Positions 14,722-24,866 of a stretch of 64,000 nucleotides of DNA are shown piece by piece. Origin of the DNA: Bacillus sp. SORGH_AS_0510. Lineage in GTDB: Bacteria; Bacillota; Bacilli; Bacillales; Cytobacillaceae. The notes under the pieces were generated by a model. That model ran no database searches, was not told the DNA's origin, and was given only the letters and a program-made list of their open reading frames with translations. The number at the start of each line of letters is the position of its first letter. The stretch's first letter is position 1. The position numbers and the translations under genes are program-made. Location: assembly GCF_030818775.1 (NCBI RefSeq), contig NZ_JAUTAU010000001.1, forward strand, positions 1,678,001 through 1,742,000, in the 5' to 3' direction.

Positions 14722-16563
14722 ATGAATGGTTCTGTTGAAGCAATTAAGTGTGAAAAAAAACGGTTATTGACACATTTTCTACATAATAATCTAAGCAGAT
14801 ATGAAACCTTGTTTGCTTGTAATCCAGATAGTATTTTTATAATGGACTTAGAAGGCCATCTAGTTCAAGTGAATCCTACGTTTAAAAGATTAACAGAATT
14901 CGGAGAGGAAGAATCCTTGCGATTAAAACTCCAATTTCTATTTCCCATTGAAAATATAAATAAAGTATTCCATCATTTTCATAAAGCATGTTTCGGAGAA
15001 TTCCAAAACTTTGATTGCATAATGCAAAGCAAATCGGGTCAACTAATCGATTTGAATGTAACCATTGTGCCAATCAGTGTAGATGACCAAATTGTGGGTG
15101 TTTGCGCAGTTGCAAAAGATATTTCCCAGTTAAAAAGAAAAAAAGAAGAAGCAAGAAAAATGGAGATCATGCATCACCTATTGACTGATAATGTGCTGGA
15201 TATCATTATTAGTACTAGTTTATCAGGAGAGATTCAGTATGTTTCTCCCTCCTGTGAGCATATCCTTGGATATGTATCTGATGAACTAATCAGACAAAAT
15301 CTTTTTTCACTATTACATACGGACGATTTTGAACGTGCTTTTCAGGACCGAAAAAAGGTTCTGAATGAACATGTGAATGGAAGAAGCTCCTATCGAGTAG
15401 CTAAAAAAAATGGTGAGATTAGATGGGTAGAGATCCTTTGTAAACCTATTATCGATCCAGATACCCAACATGTATTAGAAATAGTAAGTGTTATTAGAGA
15501 TATTACGGAACGTATGAAAGCAGAAGAAGATTTAAAGAGCCGTAAAAAAGCGTTCCAGGATTTAATTGAGCATTCACCGGATGCCGTGGTAATCGTGAAT
15601 GAGGAAAAAATTTTATTTATCAATGAAACAGGGATTCGACTTTTAGGCGCCACCTCTAGTGAGGAGATAACGAGCAAACACGTTCTTGATTTCATCCATC
15701 CTACTGATTATCCTAAGGCAAGAAAAAGAATGAGGTCTATTATGGATGGAGAAACAACGGACTTTATTGAATATAAAATGAACCGCTTAGATGGTACGGT
15801 CCTTCATGCAGAGATTAAATCCATTCCAACCATTTTTCATAATCAAATGGCTCAACATACGATTATCCGTGATATATCAGAGCGAAAAAAAACGCAGGAA
15901 TTAATCTTAAACTCTGAAAAACTGAGTGTGGCAGGGCAATTAGCCGCAGGGATTGCTCATGAGGTCAGAAATCCTTTGACCGCGATAAAAGGGTTCCTCC
16001 AGTTAATGGAAAATAAAATAGAGAATCATTCGTATTTTGGAATTATCCAATCCGAAATAGACCGGATCGAGCTCATTTTAAGTGAATTATTGGTGTTGGC
16101 TAAACCGCAAGAGATGAAGTTTGAGTTGGAGAATATCATTACCCTTATGGAAAATGTAAAGACCTTAATAGATACACAAGCTATTATGAACGGAGTGCAA
16201 ATAAAAACTTTATATGGCCATGAGCGTTTTATGATACGCTGTGATAAAAATCAGTTGAAACAAGTGTTTATTAATTTTATGAAGAACTCAATAGAGGCTA
16301 TGCCTAAAGGCGGGGTTATTACAATAGAGATGAAAAGGCATAGTGAAGACAAGGTAAAACTCATATTTAAAGATACAGGAAGTGGAATGCCACAGAATGT
16401 CTTAAAAAGAATCGGTGAACCGTTTTTTTCAACTAAGGAAGGCGGCACCGGATTAGGAATCATGATTTCAAAGCAAATCATTGAGAACCATAATGGCGAT
16501 ATACATTTTTGGAGCGACCAAAAGGGAACAATGATTGAACTCATTTTGCCTATGGAAAATTAG
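14722..16563 (+). CDS. Orphan PAS-domain sensor histidine kinase
   Basis: 613 residues, no membrane segment, so a cytoplasmic sensor. Three PAS domains at about 25-140, 150-265 and 275-390 (each closed by a D-I-[ST]-E/Q type end), then HisKA with phospho-acceptor His413 in IAHEVRNPLT and an HATPase_c domain with N box (FINFMKNSIEAM), G1 DTGSGMP, F box FFSTKEGG and G2 GGTGLGI. There is no response regulator gene beside it. This architecture matches the orphan sporulation kinases that feed Spo0F; that role is inferred. Start ATG at 14722, with an AAAGAGAGAG purine run upstream. A short terminator follows. Confidence 0.88.
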   Translation: MNGSVEAIKCEKKRLLTHFLHNNLSRYETLFACNPDSIFIMDLEGHLVQVNPTFKRLTEFGEEESLRLKLQFLFPIENINKVFHHFHKACFGEFQNFDCIMQSKSGQLIDLNVTIVPISVDDQIVGVCAVAKDISQLKRKKEEARKMEIMHHLLTDNVLDIIISTSLSGEIQYVSPSCEHILGYVSDELIRQNLFSLLHTDDFERAFQDRKKVLNEHVNGRSSYRVAKKNGEIRWVEILCKPIIDPDTQHVLEIVSVIRDITERMKAEEDLKSRKKAFQDLIEHSPDAVVIVNEEKILFINETGIRLLGATSSEEITSKHVLDFIHPTDYPKARKRMRSIMDGETTDFIEYKMNRLDGTVLHAEIKSIPTIFHNQMAQHTIIRDISERKKTQELILNSEKLSVAGQLAAGIAHEVRNPLTAIKGFLQLMENKIENHSYFGIIQSEIDRIELILSELLVLAKPQEMKFELENIITLMENVKTLIDTQAIMNGVQIKTLYGHERFMIRCDKNQLKQVFINFMKNSIEAMPKGGVITIEMKRHSEDKVKLIFKDTGSGMPQNVLKRIGEPFFSTKEGGTGLGIMISKQIIENHNGDIHFWSDQKGTMIELILPMEN

Positions 16564-16569
16564 AATGTC

Positions 16570-16592
16570 AAAAAGTGTAGTCAACACTTTTC
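16570..16592 (+). terminator. Terminator after PAS kinase
   Basis: AAAAGTGT / ACACTTTT stem with a 5-nt loop, followed by CTTACTT. Modest T-tract. Confidence 0.55.
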
Positions 16593-16720
16593 TTACTTAT
16601 GTCTTGAATTTTTTTCGAAAAAAGTAGAAAATAAGTACAAGCTTGAGACGTCAGCTGGCAAAAAGGCTTTAATTTCTAAAAGTCTTGAGGAGAAGCCTGT
16701 AAATAGGAGTGTATGAATAG

Positions 16721-17170
16721 ATGAAACTCGAAAATTCACAAAAAGTGAATGGGGATGTAGTTGCAAATATTGAAAAGGATCTTCGGTATATTTCCGGAAT
16801 CATTAAGCAAAAAGGAAGAGAAATGCTGGGAAATTATAAAATTACTCCTCCTCAATTTGTAGCATTGCAGTGGCTCTTTGAAGACGGTGACATGACCATC
16901 GGTGAGCTTTCTAATAAAATGTATTTAGCATGCAGTACGACAACCGACCTTGTCGACCGTATGGAAAAGAACCTGCTTGTTGAACGGGTAAAAGACCCGA
17001 GTGACCGTCGCGTGGTCCGGATTCATTTGTTAGAGGAAGGCAAGCGGATAATCGATGAAGTGATCAAAAAGCGTCAAGTATATCTAGAGGAAATTTTAAT
17101 TGATTTTACAACAGAAGAAATACTTCTTCTTCAAAATGGATTAAAGAAACTACATCAAGAAATGCGTTAA
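16721..17170 (+). CDS. ysmB: MarR-family transcriptional regulator
   Basis: 149 residues. Winged helix core visible at about 50-110: [39 protein letters not shown], and the beta-wing [17 protein letters not shown] with the usual DxR pattern. MarR proteins bind palindromes as dimers and respond to small ligands; the ligand is unknown. ATG at 16721 with TAGGAGTG upstream. It is 16 bp from racE, so probably cotranscribed, as in B. subtilis. Confidence 0.88.
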   Translation: MKLENSQKVNGDVVANIEKDLRYISGIIKQKGREMLGNYKITPPQFVALQWLFEDGDMTIGELSNKMYLACSTTTDLVDRMEKNLLVERVKDPSDRRVVRIHLLEEGKRIIDEVIKKRQVYLEEILIDFTTEEILLLQNGLKKLHQEMR

Positions 17171-17186
17171 GAATGAGGCGAGAAGT

Positions 17187-17981
17187 TTGAAACAACCAAT
17201 AGGTGTGATTGATTCTGGTGTCGGTGGATTAACCGTTGCTAAGGAGGTAATGAGACAGCTTCCCAATGAAAAAATCATCTATTTAGGTGATACTGCACGC
17301 TGTCCCTATGGGCCAAGATCAACGAAGGAAGTAAGGCGTTTTACATGGGAGATGACACGATTTCTATTAGAAAAAAACATTAAGATGCTTGTCATTGCCT
17401 GTAATACAGCTACTGCTGCAGCGCTTGATGATATTCGTAAGGAACTTTCAATTCCTGTTATCGGTGTCATTAACCCTGGTGCACGTGCTGCCATTAAAAA
17501 AACAAAGAACTACCGTGTAGGCATGATCGGAACAGAAGTAACAGTAAAGAGCGGTGCCTATGAAAAAGCATTGAAATCACTAAATAGCCGTATTTTTGTA
17601 AAAGGACACGCATGTCCTAAATTTGTGCCGCTTGTTGAAAGTGGAGAGTATGGCGGACCGATTGCTGAAAAAATTGTCAATGAGTCACTAAAGCCCATGC
17701 TCCAGCAAAATTTAGATACGCTCATTTTAGGCTGCACACATTATCCATTGCTTGAATCTCTTATTAAACAAACAATGGGTGCTGAAGTGAATGTGATTAG
17801 TTCTGGGGATGAAACTGCCCGTGAAATCAGTGCGATCCTTGAATACAATGATTTGCTTGAGACCTGTGAGGAAGAACCTGAACATGAGTTTTACACTACA
17901 GGGTCTAGAAGAATCTTTTCTAAAATTGCTTCACAATGGCTCGGATATCCTATAAATTCGGTGAATAAAATTAAACTATAA
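17187..17981 (+). CDS. racE: Glutamate racemase
   Basis: 264 residues. Supplies D-glutamate for peptidoglycan. Catalytic cysteines are Cys72 in ACNTATAA and Cys183 in LGCTHYPLL, with His185 next to the second; the N-terminal [11 protein letters not shown] and [10 protein letters not shown] are the substrate and structural motifs. Start is TTG at 17187 with GAGGCGAGAAG upstream. It follows ysmB closely and ends at a terminator. Confidence 0.95.
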   Translation: MKQPIGVIDSGVGGLTVAKEVMRQLPNEKIIYLGDTARCPYGPRSTKEVRRFTWEMTRFLLEKNIKMLVIACNTATAAALDDIRKELSIPVIGVINPGARAAIKKTKNYRVGMIGTEVTVKSGAYEKALKSLNSRIFVKGHACPKFVPLVESGEYGGPIAEKIVNESLKPMLQQNLDTLILGCTHYPLLESLIKQTMGAEVNVISSGDETAREISAILEYNDLLETCEEEPEHEFYTTGSRRIFSKIASQWLGYPINSVNKIKL

Positions 17982-17982
17982 G

Positions 17983-18018
17983 CAGAAGCTCTCTATCTAT
18001 TGGAGAGCTTCTTTTTCT
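17983..18018 (+). terminator. Terminator after racE
   Basis: AGAAGCTCTC / GAGAGCTTCTTTTTC stem and T-run. A family B repeat starts directly after it. Confidence 0.88.
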
Positions 18019-18022
18019 TTTT

Positions 18023-18205
18023 GGCTGTGTTAAAGAACAGTGTTGATTTATACACCCTGTTGATTGGATCGGAAGGCACGAAGACTCCTGTGGGAGTATG
18101 GTTCAGGTGAGACCCCGCAGGCGCGTTTCTCCGAGGAGGCTCACCGAAACACCCACTAACCACTCGTGCCTGGAGCGGAAATCAACAGGCAAGTTTAACA
18201 GAGCC
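18023..18205. repeat. Family B repeat, full form (copy 3)
   Basis: 183 bp with the clearest ends: GGCTGTGTTAAA at the left and TTTAACAGAGCC at the right are inverted repeats with one mismatch in 12. Inside, CCTGTTGATT pairs with AATCAACAGG and GGCACGA with TCGTGCC, so the element folds back on itself. No ORF. It lies between racE and gerM, outside both transcripts as far as can be seen. Confidence 0.85.
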
Positions 18206-18315
18206 TTCATTTAAAAAATTTTTAATAGAAAAGTTCTATTTTTCTTTCATAAGGCGGTCTAAATTCTTACAAGGCTCGTATACATGTTAGTACAAACTGT
18301 CTTAGGGGGGAATTA

Positions 18316-19365
18316 ATGATGTCTAATAATAAAGCAAAAATCATTGGTTTGACTGTTCTTACTTCAACTGTACTGCTTTCTGGCTGTGGTTTGTTCGGGA
18401 CCGAAACACAAAAGAAAATTGATCCGCCAAAAACAGTCGTTCAAAACAAGACTAGTAAGGAAACAACAGCAACAAGTAAAGAGAAAGCAGAAAATACCGT
18501 TAAAACAGAATTATATTTAATAGATAAAAATGGGTATGTCGTACCACAAACACTTGATTTGCCAAAAACAGCATCAATTGCCAAACAAGCATTAGAGTAT
18601 TTAGTTGCAAACGGACCAGTAACGGAGAAGCTTCCTAATGATTTTAGAGCGGTTCTCCCAGAAGATACCGAGCTATCTGTTGATATTAGTAAAGAAGGTG
18701 TCGCAACAGTAAATTTCTCGAAGGAATTTAAGAATTACCAGCCGGCAGACGAGATGAAGATTCTACAGTCAGTCACATGGACACTTACTCAATTTGATAA
18801 TGTAAAATCAGTCAAGCTTAAAATGAATGGCCACGCATTAACGGAAATGCCTGTGAATGGAACGCCAATCAGCGAAAATCTGTCTAGAGCAACCGGTATT
18901 AACTTCGATACAACAGATGTAGTGGATATCACGAACACGAAGCCTGTGACCGTCTATTATATCGGTGGAGAAGAAGGTTCTTATTACTATGTACCAGTTA
19001 CACGCAGGGTAAGTGTAAAAGAAACTGATAATATCGTTGCCGTTGTAAACGAGCTAGTGAAAGGTCCTAGTGAGAAATCAAACCTTGTCTCAGAGTTTAT
19101 GCCTGATGTAAAACTACTAGATGCTCCTAAAAATGAAGACGGAAAGGTAACTTTAAACTTCAATGAAAATGTATATGGCAGCTTTGAGGAAAAAGTTATC
19201 TCTCAACATTTATTAGATTCACTAGTTCTTTCCTTAACGGAACAAACAGGCATTGAGAAGGTGGCTATCCAAGTAAAAGGAAAAGCTGAGCTTAAAAATG
19301 ATAAAGGGAAAAAACTATCAGAACCAGTTACTCGTCCAGAAAAAGTCAACACAGGTAGTTTTTAA
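18316..19365 (+). CDS. gerM: Spore germination lipoprotein GerM
   Basis: 349 residues. A lipobox LSGC with Cys24 follows a hydrophobic stretch, predicting a lipoprotein. Two GerMN domains follow, about residues 65-180 (VKTELYLIDKNGYVVP) and 205-335 (VTVYYIGGEEGSYYYVPV). In B. subtilis GerM is needed for sporulation and germination and helps localise the SpoIIIA-SpoIIQ complex. Two adjacent ATG codons at 18316 and 18319; AGGGGGG lies 5 or 8 bp upstream, so 18319 is equally possible. A terminator follows. Confidence 0.93.
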   Translation: MMSNNKAKIIGLTVLTSTVLLSGCGLFGTETQKKIDPPKTVVQNKTSKETTATSKEKAENTVKTELYLIDKNGYVVPQTLDLPKTASIAKQALEYLVANGPVTEKLPNDFRAVLPEDTELSVDISKEGVATVNFSKEFKNYQPADEMKILQSVTWTLTQFDNVKSVKLKMNGHALTEMPVNGTPISENLSRATGINFDTTDVVDITNTKPVTVYYIGGEEGSYYYVPVTRRVSVKETDNIVAVVNELVKGPSEKSNLVSEFMPDVKLLDAPKNEDGKVTLNFNENVYGSFEEKVISQHLLDSLVLSLTEQTGIEKVAIQVKGKAELKNDKGKKLSEPVTRPEKVNTGSF

Positions 19366-19399
19366 AAAAAAATTTTTGTTATACTATATAGTGACAATG

Positions 19400-19436
19400 A
19401 AAGAGGTTGGCTCCGAAGGCCGCCTCTTCTTTATTT
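19400..19436 (+). terminator. Terminator after gerM
   Basis: AAGAGGTTGGC / GCCGCCTCTT stem, loop TCCGAAG, then CTTTATTT. Confidence 0.75.
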
Positions 19437-19485
19437 GATATGAAAAACTAGGGTAAAAGGTTTGCAAATGAAGGAGGAAGTACAA

Positions 19486-20241
19486 GTGCGTGTGGATGGA
19501 AGAGAACCATTACAACTAAGACCAATACATATTGAAACGAATTATTTAATGCATCCGGAAGGTTCTGTCCTTATATCTGTTGGTAATACAAAGGTGATTT
19601 GTACAGCAAGCATTGAGGAGAGGGTCCCTCCTTTTATGAGAGGAGAAGGAAAAGGCTGGATTACAGCAGAGTACTCTATGCTGCCAAGAGCGACAGAAAC
19701 GCGAAATATCCGGGAATCATCAAAAGGAAAGGTTTCTGGCCGCACAATGGAGATTCAGCGGTTAATCGGCCGTGCCCTTAGAGCCATTGTGGATCTTAGC
19801 GCACTCGGCGAAAGAACTGTATGGATTGATTGTGATGTTATTCAAGCGGACGGCGGTACTCGTACAGCTTCTATCACGGGTGCATTTGTTGCAATGGCGC
19901 TTGCACTTAATAAACTAGCAGTGAAAAAGAATTTATCGAAGTTTCCTATTACTGATTATCTAGCAGCAACAAGTGTTGGAATTCTGCAAAACAAGCAAAT
20001 CGTACTAGACTTAAACTATGCGGAGGATTCTAAAGCCGAGGTAGATATGAATGTGGTCATGACAGGAAATGGTGAATTTGTCGAATTACAAGGGACAGGA
20101 GAAGAATCGACGTTCTCCTATGAACAGCTTCAAGGACTCCTTAAAGCGGCACAAGAAGGGCTAATGGAGCTGTTTGAACAGCAAAAAGAGGCATTGGGTG
20201 AAGACATTACAAAGAAAATTGAATCTCGAAGAAAAAAATAA
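19486..20241 (+). CDS. rph: Ribonuclease PH
   Basis: 251 residues. Phosphorolytic 3'-5' exoribonuclease that trims tRNA precursors and takes part in rRNA turnover. RNase PH fold features: [65 protein letters not shown] and [12 protein letters not shown] at 19486 is chosen over upstream TTG 19462 and ATG 19468 because AAGGAGG at 19471-19477 stands 8 bp upstream of it and the family starts MR-DGR. First gene of rph-ysnA-ysnB. Confidence 0.93.
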   Translation: MRVDGREPLQLRPIHIETNYLMHPEGSVLISVGNTKVICTASIEERVPPFMRGEGKGWITAEYSMLPRATETRNIRESSKGKVSGRTMEIQRLIGRALRAIVDLSALGERTVWIDCDVIQADGGTRTASITGAFVAMALALNKLAVKKNLSKFPITDYLAATSVGILQNKQIVLDLNYAEDSKAEVDMNVVMTGNGEFVELQGTGEESTFSYEQLQGLLKAAQEGLMELFEQQKEALGEDITKKIESRRKK

Positions 20242-20254
20242 GAGGAGAGCCATG

Positions 20255-20866
20255 ATGAAAGAAGTTATTATTGCTACTAAAAATCCTGGTAAAGCAAGAG
20301 AATTTGAACATATTTTTGCATCAAGAGGCATAGAGGTCAAAACATTACTAGATTTTCCGGAGATTCCAGAGGTAGAAGAAACAGGAACGACTTTTGAAGA
20401 AAACGCGATTTTGAAAGCCGAAGCGGTCTCCAGTGCATTAAATAGAATGGTCATTGGGGATGATTCCGGTTTAATGGTCGATGCTTTGGAAGGAAGACCA
20501 GGAATTTATTCGGCACGGTATGCTGGTGAACAGAAGAATGATCAAAACAATACAAACAAAGTTTTAGCAGAACTAGAAAATGTTCCAGAAGAAAAAAGAA
20601 CAGCAAGATTTTACTGTGCCTTAGCTGTTGCCGTGCCGGGTCACAAAACAAGTACGGTGTCAGGCACCTGTGAGGGACGGATCCTAAAAGAGCAAAGAGG
20701 AACCAATGGATTTGGTTATGATCCAATATTTTATGTACCAGATAAGGGTTTAGCGATGGCGGAGTTATCTTCTGATGAGAAAAATAAAATCAGCCACCGT
20801 GCGAATGCGTTAAAAAAACTAGATTCTATTCTTGATTCTATTTTGGAAAGCGCTGAGCAGTCATGA
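20255..20866 (+). CDS. ysnA: Non-canonical purine NTP pyrophosphatase (RdgB/HAM1 family)
   Basis: 203 residues. Hydrolyses dITP, ITP and XTP to monophosphates to keep deaminated purines out of nucleic acids. Family motifs: [51 protein letters not shown] and [18 protein letters not shown] at 20255 preferred to 20252 for Shine-Dalgarno spacing (GGAG 7 bp upstream); longer frames run into rph. It starts 13 bp after rph and overlaps ysnB by 4 bp. Confidence 0.93.
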   Translation: MKEVIIATKNPGKAREFEHIFASRGIEVKTLLDFPEIPEVEETGTTFEENAILKAEAVSSALNRMVIGDDSGLMVDALEGRPGIYSARYAGEQKNDQNNTNKVLAELENVPEEKRTARFYCALAVAVPGHKTSTVSGTCEGRILKEQRGTNGFGYDPIFYVPDKGLAMAELSSDEKNKISHRANALKKLDSILDSILESAEQS

Positions 20867-21381
20867 GTAAGGTTTTAGTTATTAGTGATAGCCATGGGTT
20901 GACGAAAGAGCTCGAAGTAATTAGACAAAGGCATATAAACAACGTAGATGTGATGATTCATTGCGGAGATTCACAGTTAATGCCTGATGACAGGGCAATG
21001 ACTGGTTACGTAACGGTAATGGGCAATTGTGACTTTGGCGGCGGGTTCCCGTTAGAAACAGTGGTCGAGATTTCGGGATATAAATTTTTCATTACACATG
21101 GTCACAGATATGCGGTAAAAACGTCATTAATGAATTTAAAATATAAAGCGGAAGAAATGGGTGCGAATATCGTTTGCTTTGGTCACTCACACGTCTTAGG
21201 GGCAGAAGTAATCGGCGGTACACTATTTTTAAATCCAGGGAGCATTCGCCTTCCCCGTGAACGCTTAGAGAAGACCTATGTCATTTTAGATTTGAATGAT
21301 GAGTTGGTGAAAATGTCAGTGTATGACGTGGATGGCAAAGAACTGAAAGACGTAGCTTGCGAATTTACGCTACAAAGATAA
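20863..21381 (+). CDS. ysnB: YfcE/MJ0936-type metallophosphoesterase
   Basis: 172 residues. Calcineurin-like phosphodiesterase of unknown physiological substrate. Metal-binding motifs in order: VISDSHG, HCGDSQ, MGNCDF, THGH and FGHSHV, then FLNPGSI. Starts in the ATGA overlap with ysnA, indicating translational coupling; last gene of rph-ysnA-ysnB, ended by a hairpin. Confidence 0.9.
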   Translation: MSKVLVISDSHGLTKELEVIRQRHINNVDVMIHCGDSQLMPDDRAMTGYVTVMGNCDFGGGFPLETVVEISGYKFFITHGHRYAVKTSLMNLKYKAEEMGANIVCFGHSHVLGAEVIGGTLFLNPGSIRLPRERLEKTYVILDLNDELVKMSVYDVDGKELKDVACEFTLQR

Positions 21382-21405
21382 GGGGGATTCTTCCCCCTGA
21401 TTTTT
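21381..21405 (+). terminator. Terminator after ysnB
   Basis: AGGGGGA / TTCCCCCT stem with a tiny loop, then GATTTTT. A family B repeat begins 2 bp later. Confidence 0.75.
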
Positions 21406-21406
21406 A

Positions 21407-21483
21407 GGCTGTGGTTAAAGAACAATGTTGATTTTTACACCCTGTTGATTGGAGCGGAATCAACAGGCAAGTTTAACAGAGCC
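21407..21483. repeat. Family B repeat, internally deleted form (copy 4)
   Basis: 77 bp from GGCTGTGGTTAAAG to TTTAACAGAGCC. Like copy 2, the central part is missing and the two GGAGCGGAA blocks are fused, but both terminal inverted repeats are kept. It lies between ysnB and the tRNA. Confidence 0.8.
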
Positions 21484-21578
21484 AATTTTTAAAATAAAAA
21501 AATGAAAAGAAGTAGGTTGACTTTTTGATACTAGGATAATATAATAAATCTTGTCTTAAGGGAAACAAATTAAACAAT

Positions 21579-21655
21579 GTCCCAGTAGCTCAGCCGGATA
21601 GAGCATACGCCTTCTAAGCGTACGGTCGGGAGTTCGAATCTCTCCTGGGACGCCA
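21579..21655 (+). tRNA. tRNA-Arg (anticodon TCT)
   Basis: 77 nt including encoded CCA. Acceptor GTCCCAG / CTGGGAC, D arm with AGCTCAGCCGGATAGAGC, anticodon stem TACGC / GCGTA around loop CTTCTAA, T arm with GTTCGAATC. Anticodon TCT reads AGA and AGG arginine codons. Followed by a strong terminator at 21695. Confidence 0.97.
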
Positions 21656-21694
21656 TTTTCTTGTTAAGATAGTAACTACATACCATACACATGT

Positions 21695-21722
21695 AACTCA
21701 CCAACATTGGTGAGTTTTTTTT
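21695..21722 (+). terminator. Terminator after tRNA-Arg
   Basis: AACTCACCAA / TTGGTGAGTT perfect stem followed by a run of eight T. Confidence 0.9.
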
Positions 21723-21777
21723 GTGCCCTAATTATGCTACACTAATGTCCAACAAACATACTGAAGGACGGTAGACT

Positions 21778-22803
21778 ATGAAAAAACGGGAACAAGCAAA
21801 AAGAAAAGATAATGTTATTTACTTTCCCGGACTTGAAAAAAGGTTAACGGATAAAGGGTTGGAAAGCCTTGAAAAGAAGAAATTCAAGGAAGCTATTGCT
21901 CTCTTAGAAGAAGCTCGTGAACTGGATCCTAATAACGACAATACATTGATTGGACTGGTTCTCGCTTACTTTGAAGCAGGATCCTTCAACAATGCCAAGG
22001 TTTTGGCAAAAGAAATGCTTCATAAAGGGATTGGTGACTATTTTCAGCTGGTGGATCTGTATTTAACGGTATTGATTCAACTACACGAATACCATGAGAT
22101 TGTCTCAACGGTTGAAGCTCTCCTTGAAGAAAGGGAGATACCACCGGAAAAGCACGACCACTTCTTGACCATTCTCCAGTTTAGCCGAAGGATGGCCGAA
22201 AACCGTCAGTCAGCGGAAGAGGACGTCCTCACAGAGGATACAAATACAAAAGAGTTGCAGCTACTAAAAATAAAGGATCTAAATGAACAGCTGCTGCTAA
22301 TTTCGAGTCTAGCAGAAAAAAACATTCGGCCGTATATCACAGAAATGGCTGACTATCTAAAAGATGAAACTGGGCACCCGTTTCTTAAAACAATGCTGTT
22401 AACTCTTTTAAAAGAGCAAGAAGTAGACAAAGAATTTGTCGTTAACAAATTTTCTAAGGAAGAGACTTTTCATACAGGCAGACTGCCAGAGGTGAGAGTA
22501 CAGCCTAAAATGAATCAGGTGAAGGAACTACTAGAGGGGCAGTTATTGAGCAATAATCCTGTGCTTTTTGAACAAACCATCGGGATGGTGGAACGAATAT
22601 TTTTTATCAGCTATCCTTTTGATCTTGAACCAAAGAGCCCTGCAGCATGGGCAGCTGCCTTCCATTTGTTGGCGAAAAATTATCTTGGTATGGACGGGGA
22701 AATAGAAGAGGTCGCAGATGATTATCAGGTTTCCTCTGATGAAATTATACTAGCGAGAGCAAACATAGAAGAAATTGATAAAATTTCTTATCCTAATATA
22801 TAG
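21778..22803 (+). CDS. ysoA: TPR-repeat protein, YsoA-like
   Basis: 341 residues, soluble. TPR-like helices at about residues 25-130 (KGLESLEKKKFKEAIALLEEARELDPNN is the clearest unit, quoted here in part: AIALLEEARELDPNN). C-terminal half is helical without a recognised domain. Located just upstream of tig as ysoA in B. subtilis. Such proteins act as scaffolds; the partner is unknown. ATG at 21778 with AAGGACGG upstream. Confidence 0.78.
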   Translation: MKKREQAKRKDNVIYFPGLEKRLTDKGLESLEKKKFKEAIALLEEARELDPNNDNTLIGLVLAYFEAGSFNNAKVLAKEMLHKGIGDYFQLVDLYLTVLIQLHEYHEIVSTVEALLEEREIPPEKHDHFLTILQFSRRMAENRQSAEEDVLTEDTNTKELQLLKIKDLNEQLLLISSLAEKNIRPYITEMADYLKDETGHPFLKTMLLTLLKEQEVDKEFVVNKFSKEETFHTGRLPEVRVQPKMNQVKELLEGQLLSNNPVLFEQTIGMVERIFFISYPFDLEPKSPAAWAAAFHLLAKNYLGMDGEIEEVADDYQVSSDEIILARANIEEIDKISYPNI

Positions 22804-22812
22804 GCTTCGCTG

Positions 22813-22840
22813 TTGAAAGAAAACAATCCTGTGTTATAAT
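22813..22840 (+). promoter_or_regulatory. Promoter of tig
   Basis: TTGAAA at 22813-22818, 16-bp spacer, TATAAT at 22835-22840 with an extended -10 TG. Leader about 125 nt. Confidence 0.7.
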
Positions 22841-22971
22841 GTAGGGGTTGCATTGTGTAAAAAAATATATTTTACATTTAAAAATGGAAGATTGGCTTGA
22901 TGGACAAGACATTTTCCGACTCAATTCGTTAAGAATGATATGAGAATAGATTTGTTGGAGGGAAAAAAGGT

Positions 22972-24249
22972 ATGACAGTAAAATGGGAAAAGTTAGAAGG
23001 AAACCGTGGCGTCCTTACTGTTGAAGTAAGTGCTGAAGAAGTAAACAAAGGCTTAGACGCAGCATTCCAAAAAGTTGTAAAACAAGTAAGTGTTCCAGGA
23101 TTCCGTAAAGGTAAAATGCCTCGTGGAATGTTTGAGAAGCGTTTTGGCGTAGAATCATTATACCAAGATGCATTAGATTTCATTCTTCCAGAAGCATACG
23201 GAAGTGCAATCGATGAAACAGGAATCGAGCCAGTTGACCGTCCTGAAATCGACATCGAGCAAATGGAAAAAGGCAAAGAGCTTATCTTCAAGGCAACTGT
23301 AACGGTTAAGCCAGAAGTAACATTAGGCGACTACAAAGGCCTAGAAGTTGAAGAATTAGATACTAACGTAACTGACGAAGACGTTGCTAACGAATTAAAA
23401 ACTCTTCAAGAGCGTCAAGCTGAGTTAGTTGTGAAAGAAGAAGGAACAGCTGAAAACGGTGATACAGTTGTTCTTGATTTTGAAGGATTCGTTGATGGCG
23501 AAGCTTTCGAAGGTGGTAAAGCTGAAAACCACTCATTAGAATTAGGATCTGGATCTTTCATTCCTGGCTTCGAAGAGCAATTGGTTGGAGTAAAAGCTGG
23601 TGAGTCTAAAGATGTTGAAGTAACATTCCCTGAAGAATACCATGCTGCTGAGCTTGCTGGTAAGCCTGCTGTATTCAAAGTGACTGTTCACGAAATTAAA
23701 GGTAAAGAACTTCCTGCATTAGATGACGAGTTTGCTAAAGATGTTGATGATGAAGTTGAAACATTAGATGCCCTTAAAGAAAAAATCAAAACTCGTTTAG
23801 AAGAAAGCAAAAAGCATGAAGCAGAGCACAACCTACGTGATACTGTAGTTGAAAAAGCTGCTGCAAATGCAGAAGTTGAAATTCCAGAAGTTATGGTTAC
23901 TAACGAAGTAAACCGTATGCTTCAAGAATTCGAACAACGCTTACAAATGCAAGGTATGAACCTTGAGCTTTACTTCCAATTCTCTGGTCAAGACGAAAAT
24001 GCATTACGTGAGCAAATGAAAGAAGAAGCACAAACTCGCGTGAAAGTTAACTTAACTTTAGAAGCAATTGCTAAAGCTGAAAACCTTGAAGTAACTGACG
24101 AAGATGTAAATGCTGAGCTAGAAAAAATGGCTGGTATGTACAACATGACAGTTGATTCAATCAAACAAGCTCTTGGCGGCGCAGAAGGAATCAAAGCAGA
24201 CCTTAAACTTAAAAAAGCAGTTGACTTTCTTGTTGAAAACAAGAAATAA
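22972..24249 (+). CDS. tig: Trigger factor
   Basis: 425 residues, ribosome-bound chaperone and prolyl isomerase. N-terminal ribosome-binding domain with the signature [18 protein letters not shown]-type PPIase domain at about 160-245 ([20 protein letters not shown]); helical C-terminal chaperone arms. ATG at 22972 follows GGAGGG. Codon use is biased to a few codons (for example GAA, AAA), consistent with high expression. Its terminator lies after a family B repeat. Confidence 0.96.
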   Translation: MTVKWEKLEGNRGVLTVEVSAEEVNKGLDAAFQKVVKQVSVPGFRKGKMPRGMFEKRFGVESLYQDALDFILPEAYGSAIDETGIEPVDRPEIDIEQMEKGKELIFKATVTVKPEVTLGDYKGLEVEELDTNVTDEDVANELKTLQERQAELVVKEEGTAENGDTVVLDFEGFVDGEAFEGGKAENHSLELGSGSFIPGFEEQLVGVKAGESKDVEVTFPEEYHAAELAGKPAVFKVTVHEIKGKELPALDDEFAKDVDDEVETLDALKEKIKTRLEESKKHEAEHNLRDTVVEKAAANAEVEIPEVMVTNEVNRMLQEFEQRLQMQGMNLELYFQFSGQDENALREQMKEEAQTRVKVNLTLEAIAKAENLEVTDEDVNAELEKMAGMYNMTVDSIKQALGGAEGIKADLKLKKAVDFLVENKK

Positions 24250-24268
24250 TAAGAAATTTTAACCATAA

Positions 24269-24440
24269 GGTTGTGTTAAAGAACATAGTTCACCTGTTGG
24301 TTGGAGCGGGAGGCACGAAGACTCCTGTGGGAGTATGATTCAGGGGAGACCCCGCAGGCGCTTGCGCCGAGGAGGCTCGCCGAAACACCCACGAACCGCT
24401 CGTGCCTGGAGCGGAAATCAACAGGCAATTTTAACAAACC
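24269..24440. repeat. Family B repeat, full form (copy 5)
   Basis: 172 bp, GGTTGTGTTAAAG at the left and TTTTAACAAACC at the right as imperfect inverted ends. The first T of GGTT and the last AACC have co-varied from the GGCT/AGCC ends of other copies. It stands between the tig stop codon and the tig terminator, so it is in the tig 3' UTR. Confidence 0.82.
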
Positions 24441-24452
24441 CTAAAACATAAA

Positions 24453-24487
24453 AAAACAAGGTGCGATTTTTATCGTGCCTTGTTTTA
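24453..24487 (+). terminator. Terminator downstream of tig
   Basis: AAACAAGGTGCG / CGTGCCTTGTTT stem with G-T pairs, preceded by A-run and followed by T-rich sequence. About 200 bp after the tig stop. Confidence 0.8.
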
Positions 24488-24866
24488 TACATTTTTCTCA
24501 TTACATATTATAATAAGGTCAGGGAAACCTGTTTATTATCTAGTTGTGTTTCACAGCGGGAGATATTTTTATTTTTCCATGGGCAGGAAATAAAGCAAAC
24601 GAAGGCGAATAATTAATTTCCAAACAGTTTTAAGACTTAACTTTAGTAATTATGGTTAAGATGAAATGGGTACATAGTTTTCATGATTTACACAAACAAA
24701 AGCATAAAGAAAACATATTAGCGTAATGCGTTTTATTTCCAGTCTATTGGCTTCATGTGATACAATGCAAAATACATACCATTGAATAGTAAGAAAAATG
24801 AAGATTTTTGTTTGTGTAATTCACCGTTTCAAATAAGGGTATAACACGTTTTAAGGGGTGAAAGAA
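24488..24866. other. Intergenic region upstream of clpX
   Basis: About 380 bp, AT-rich. The only candidate signal is an extended -10 (TG-A-TACAAT, 24758-24766) without a good -35, which would give clpX a leader of about 95 nt. No CtsR-type operator or riboswitch was recognised. Confidence 0.45.
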
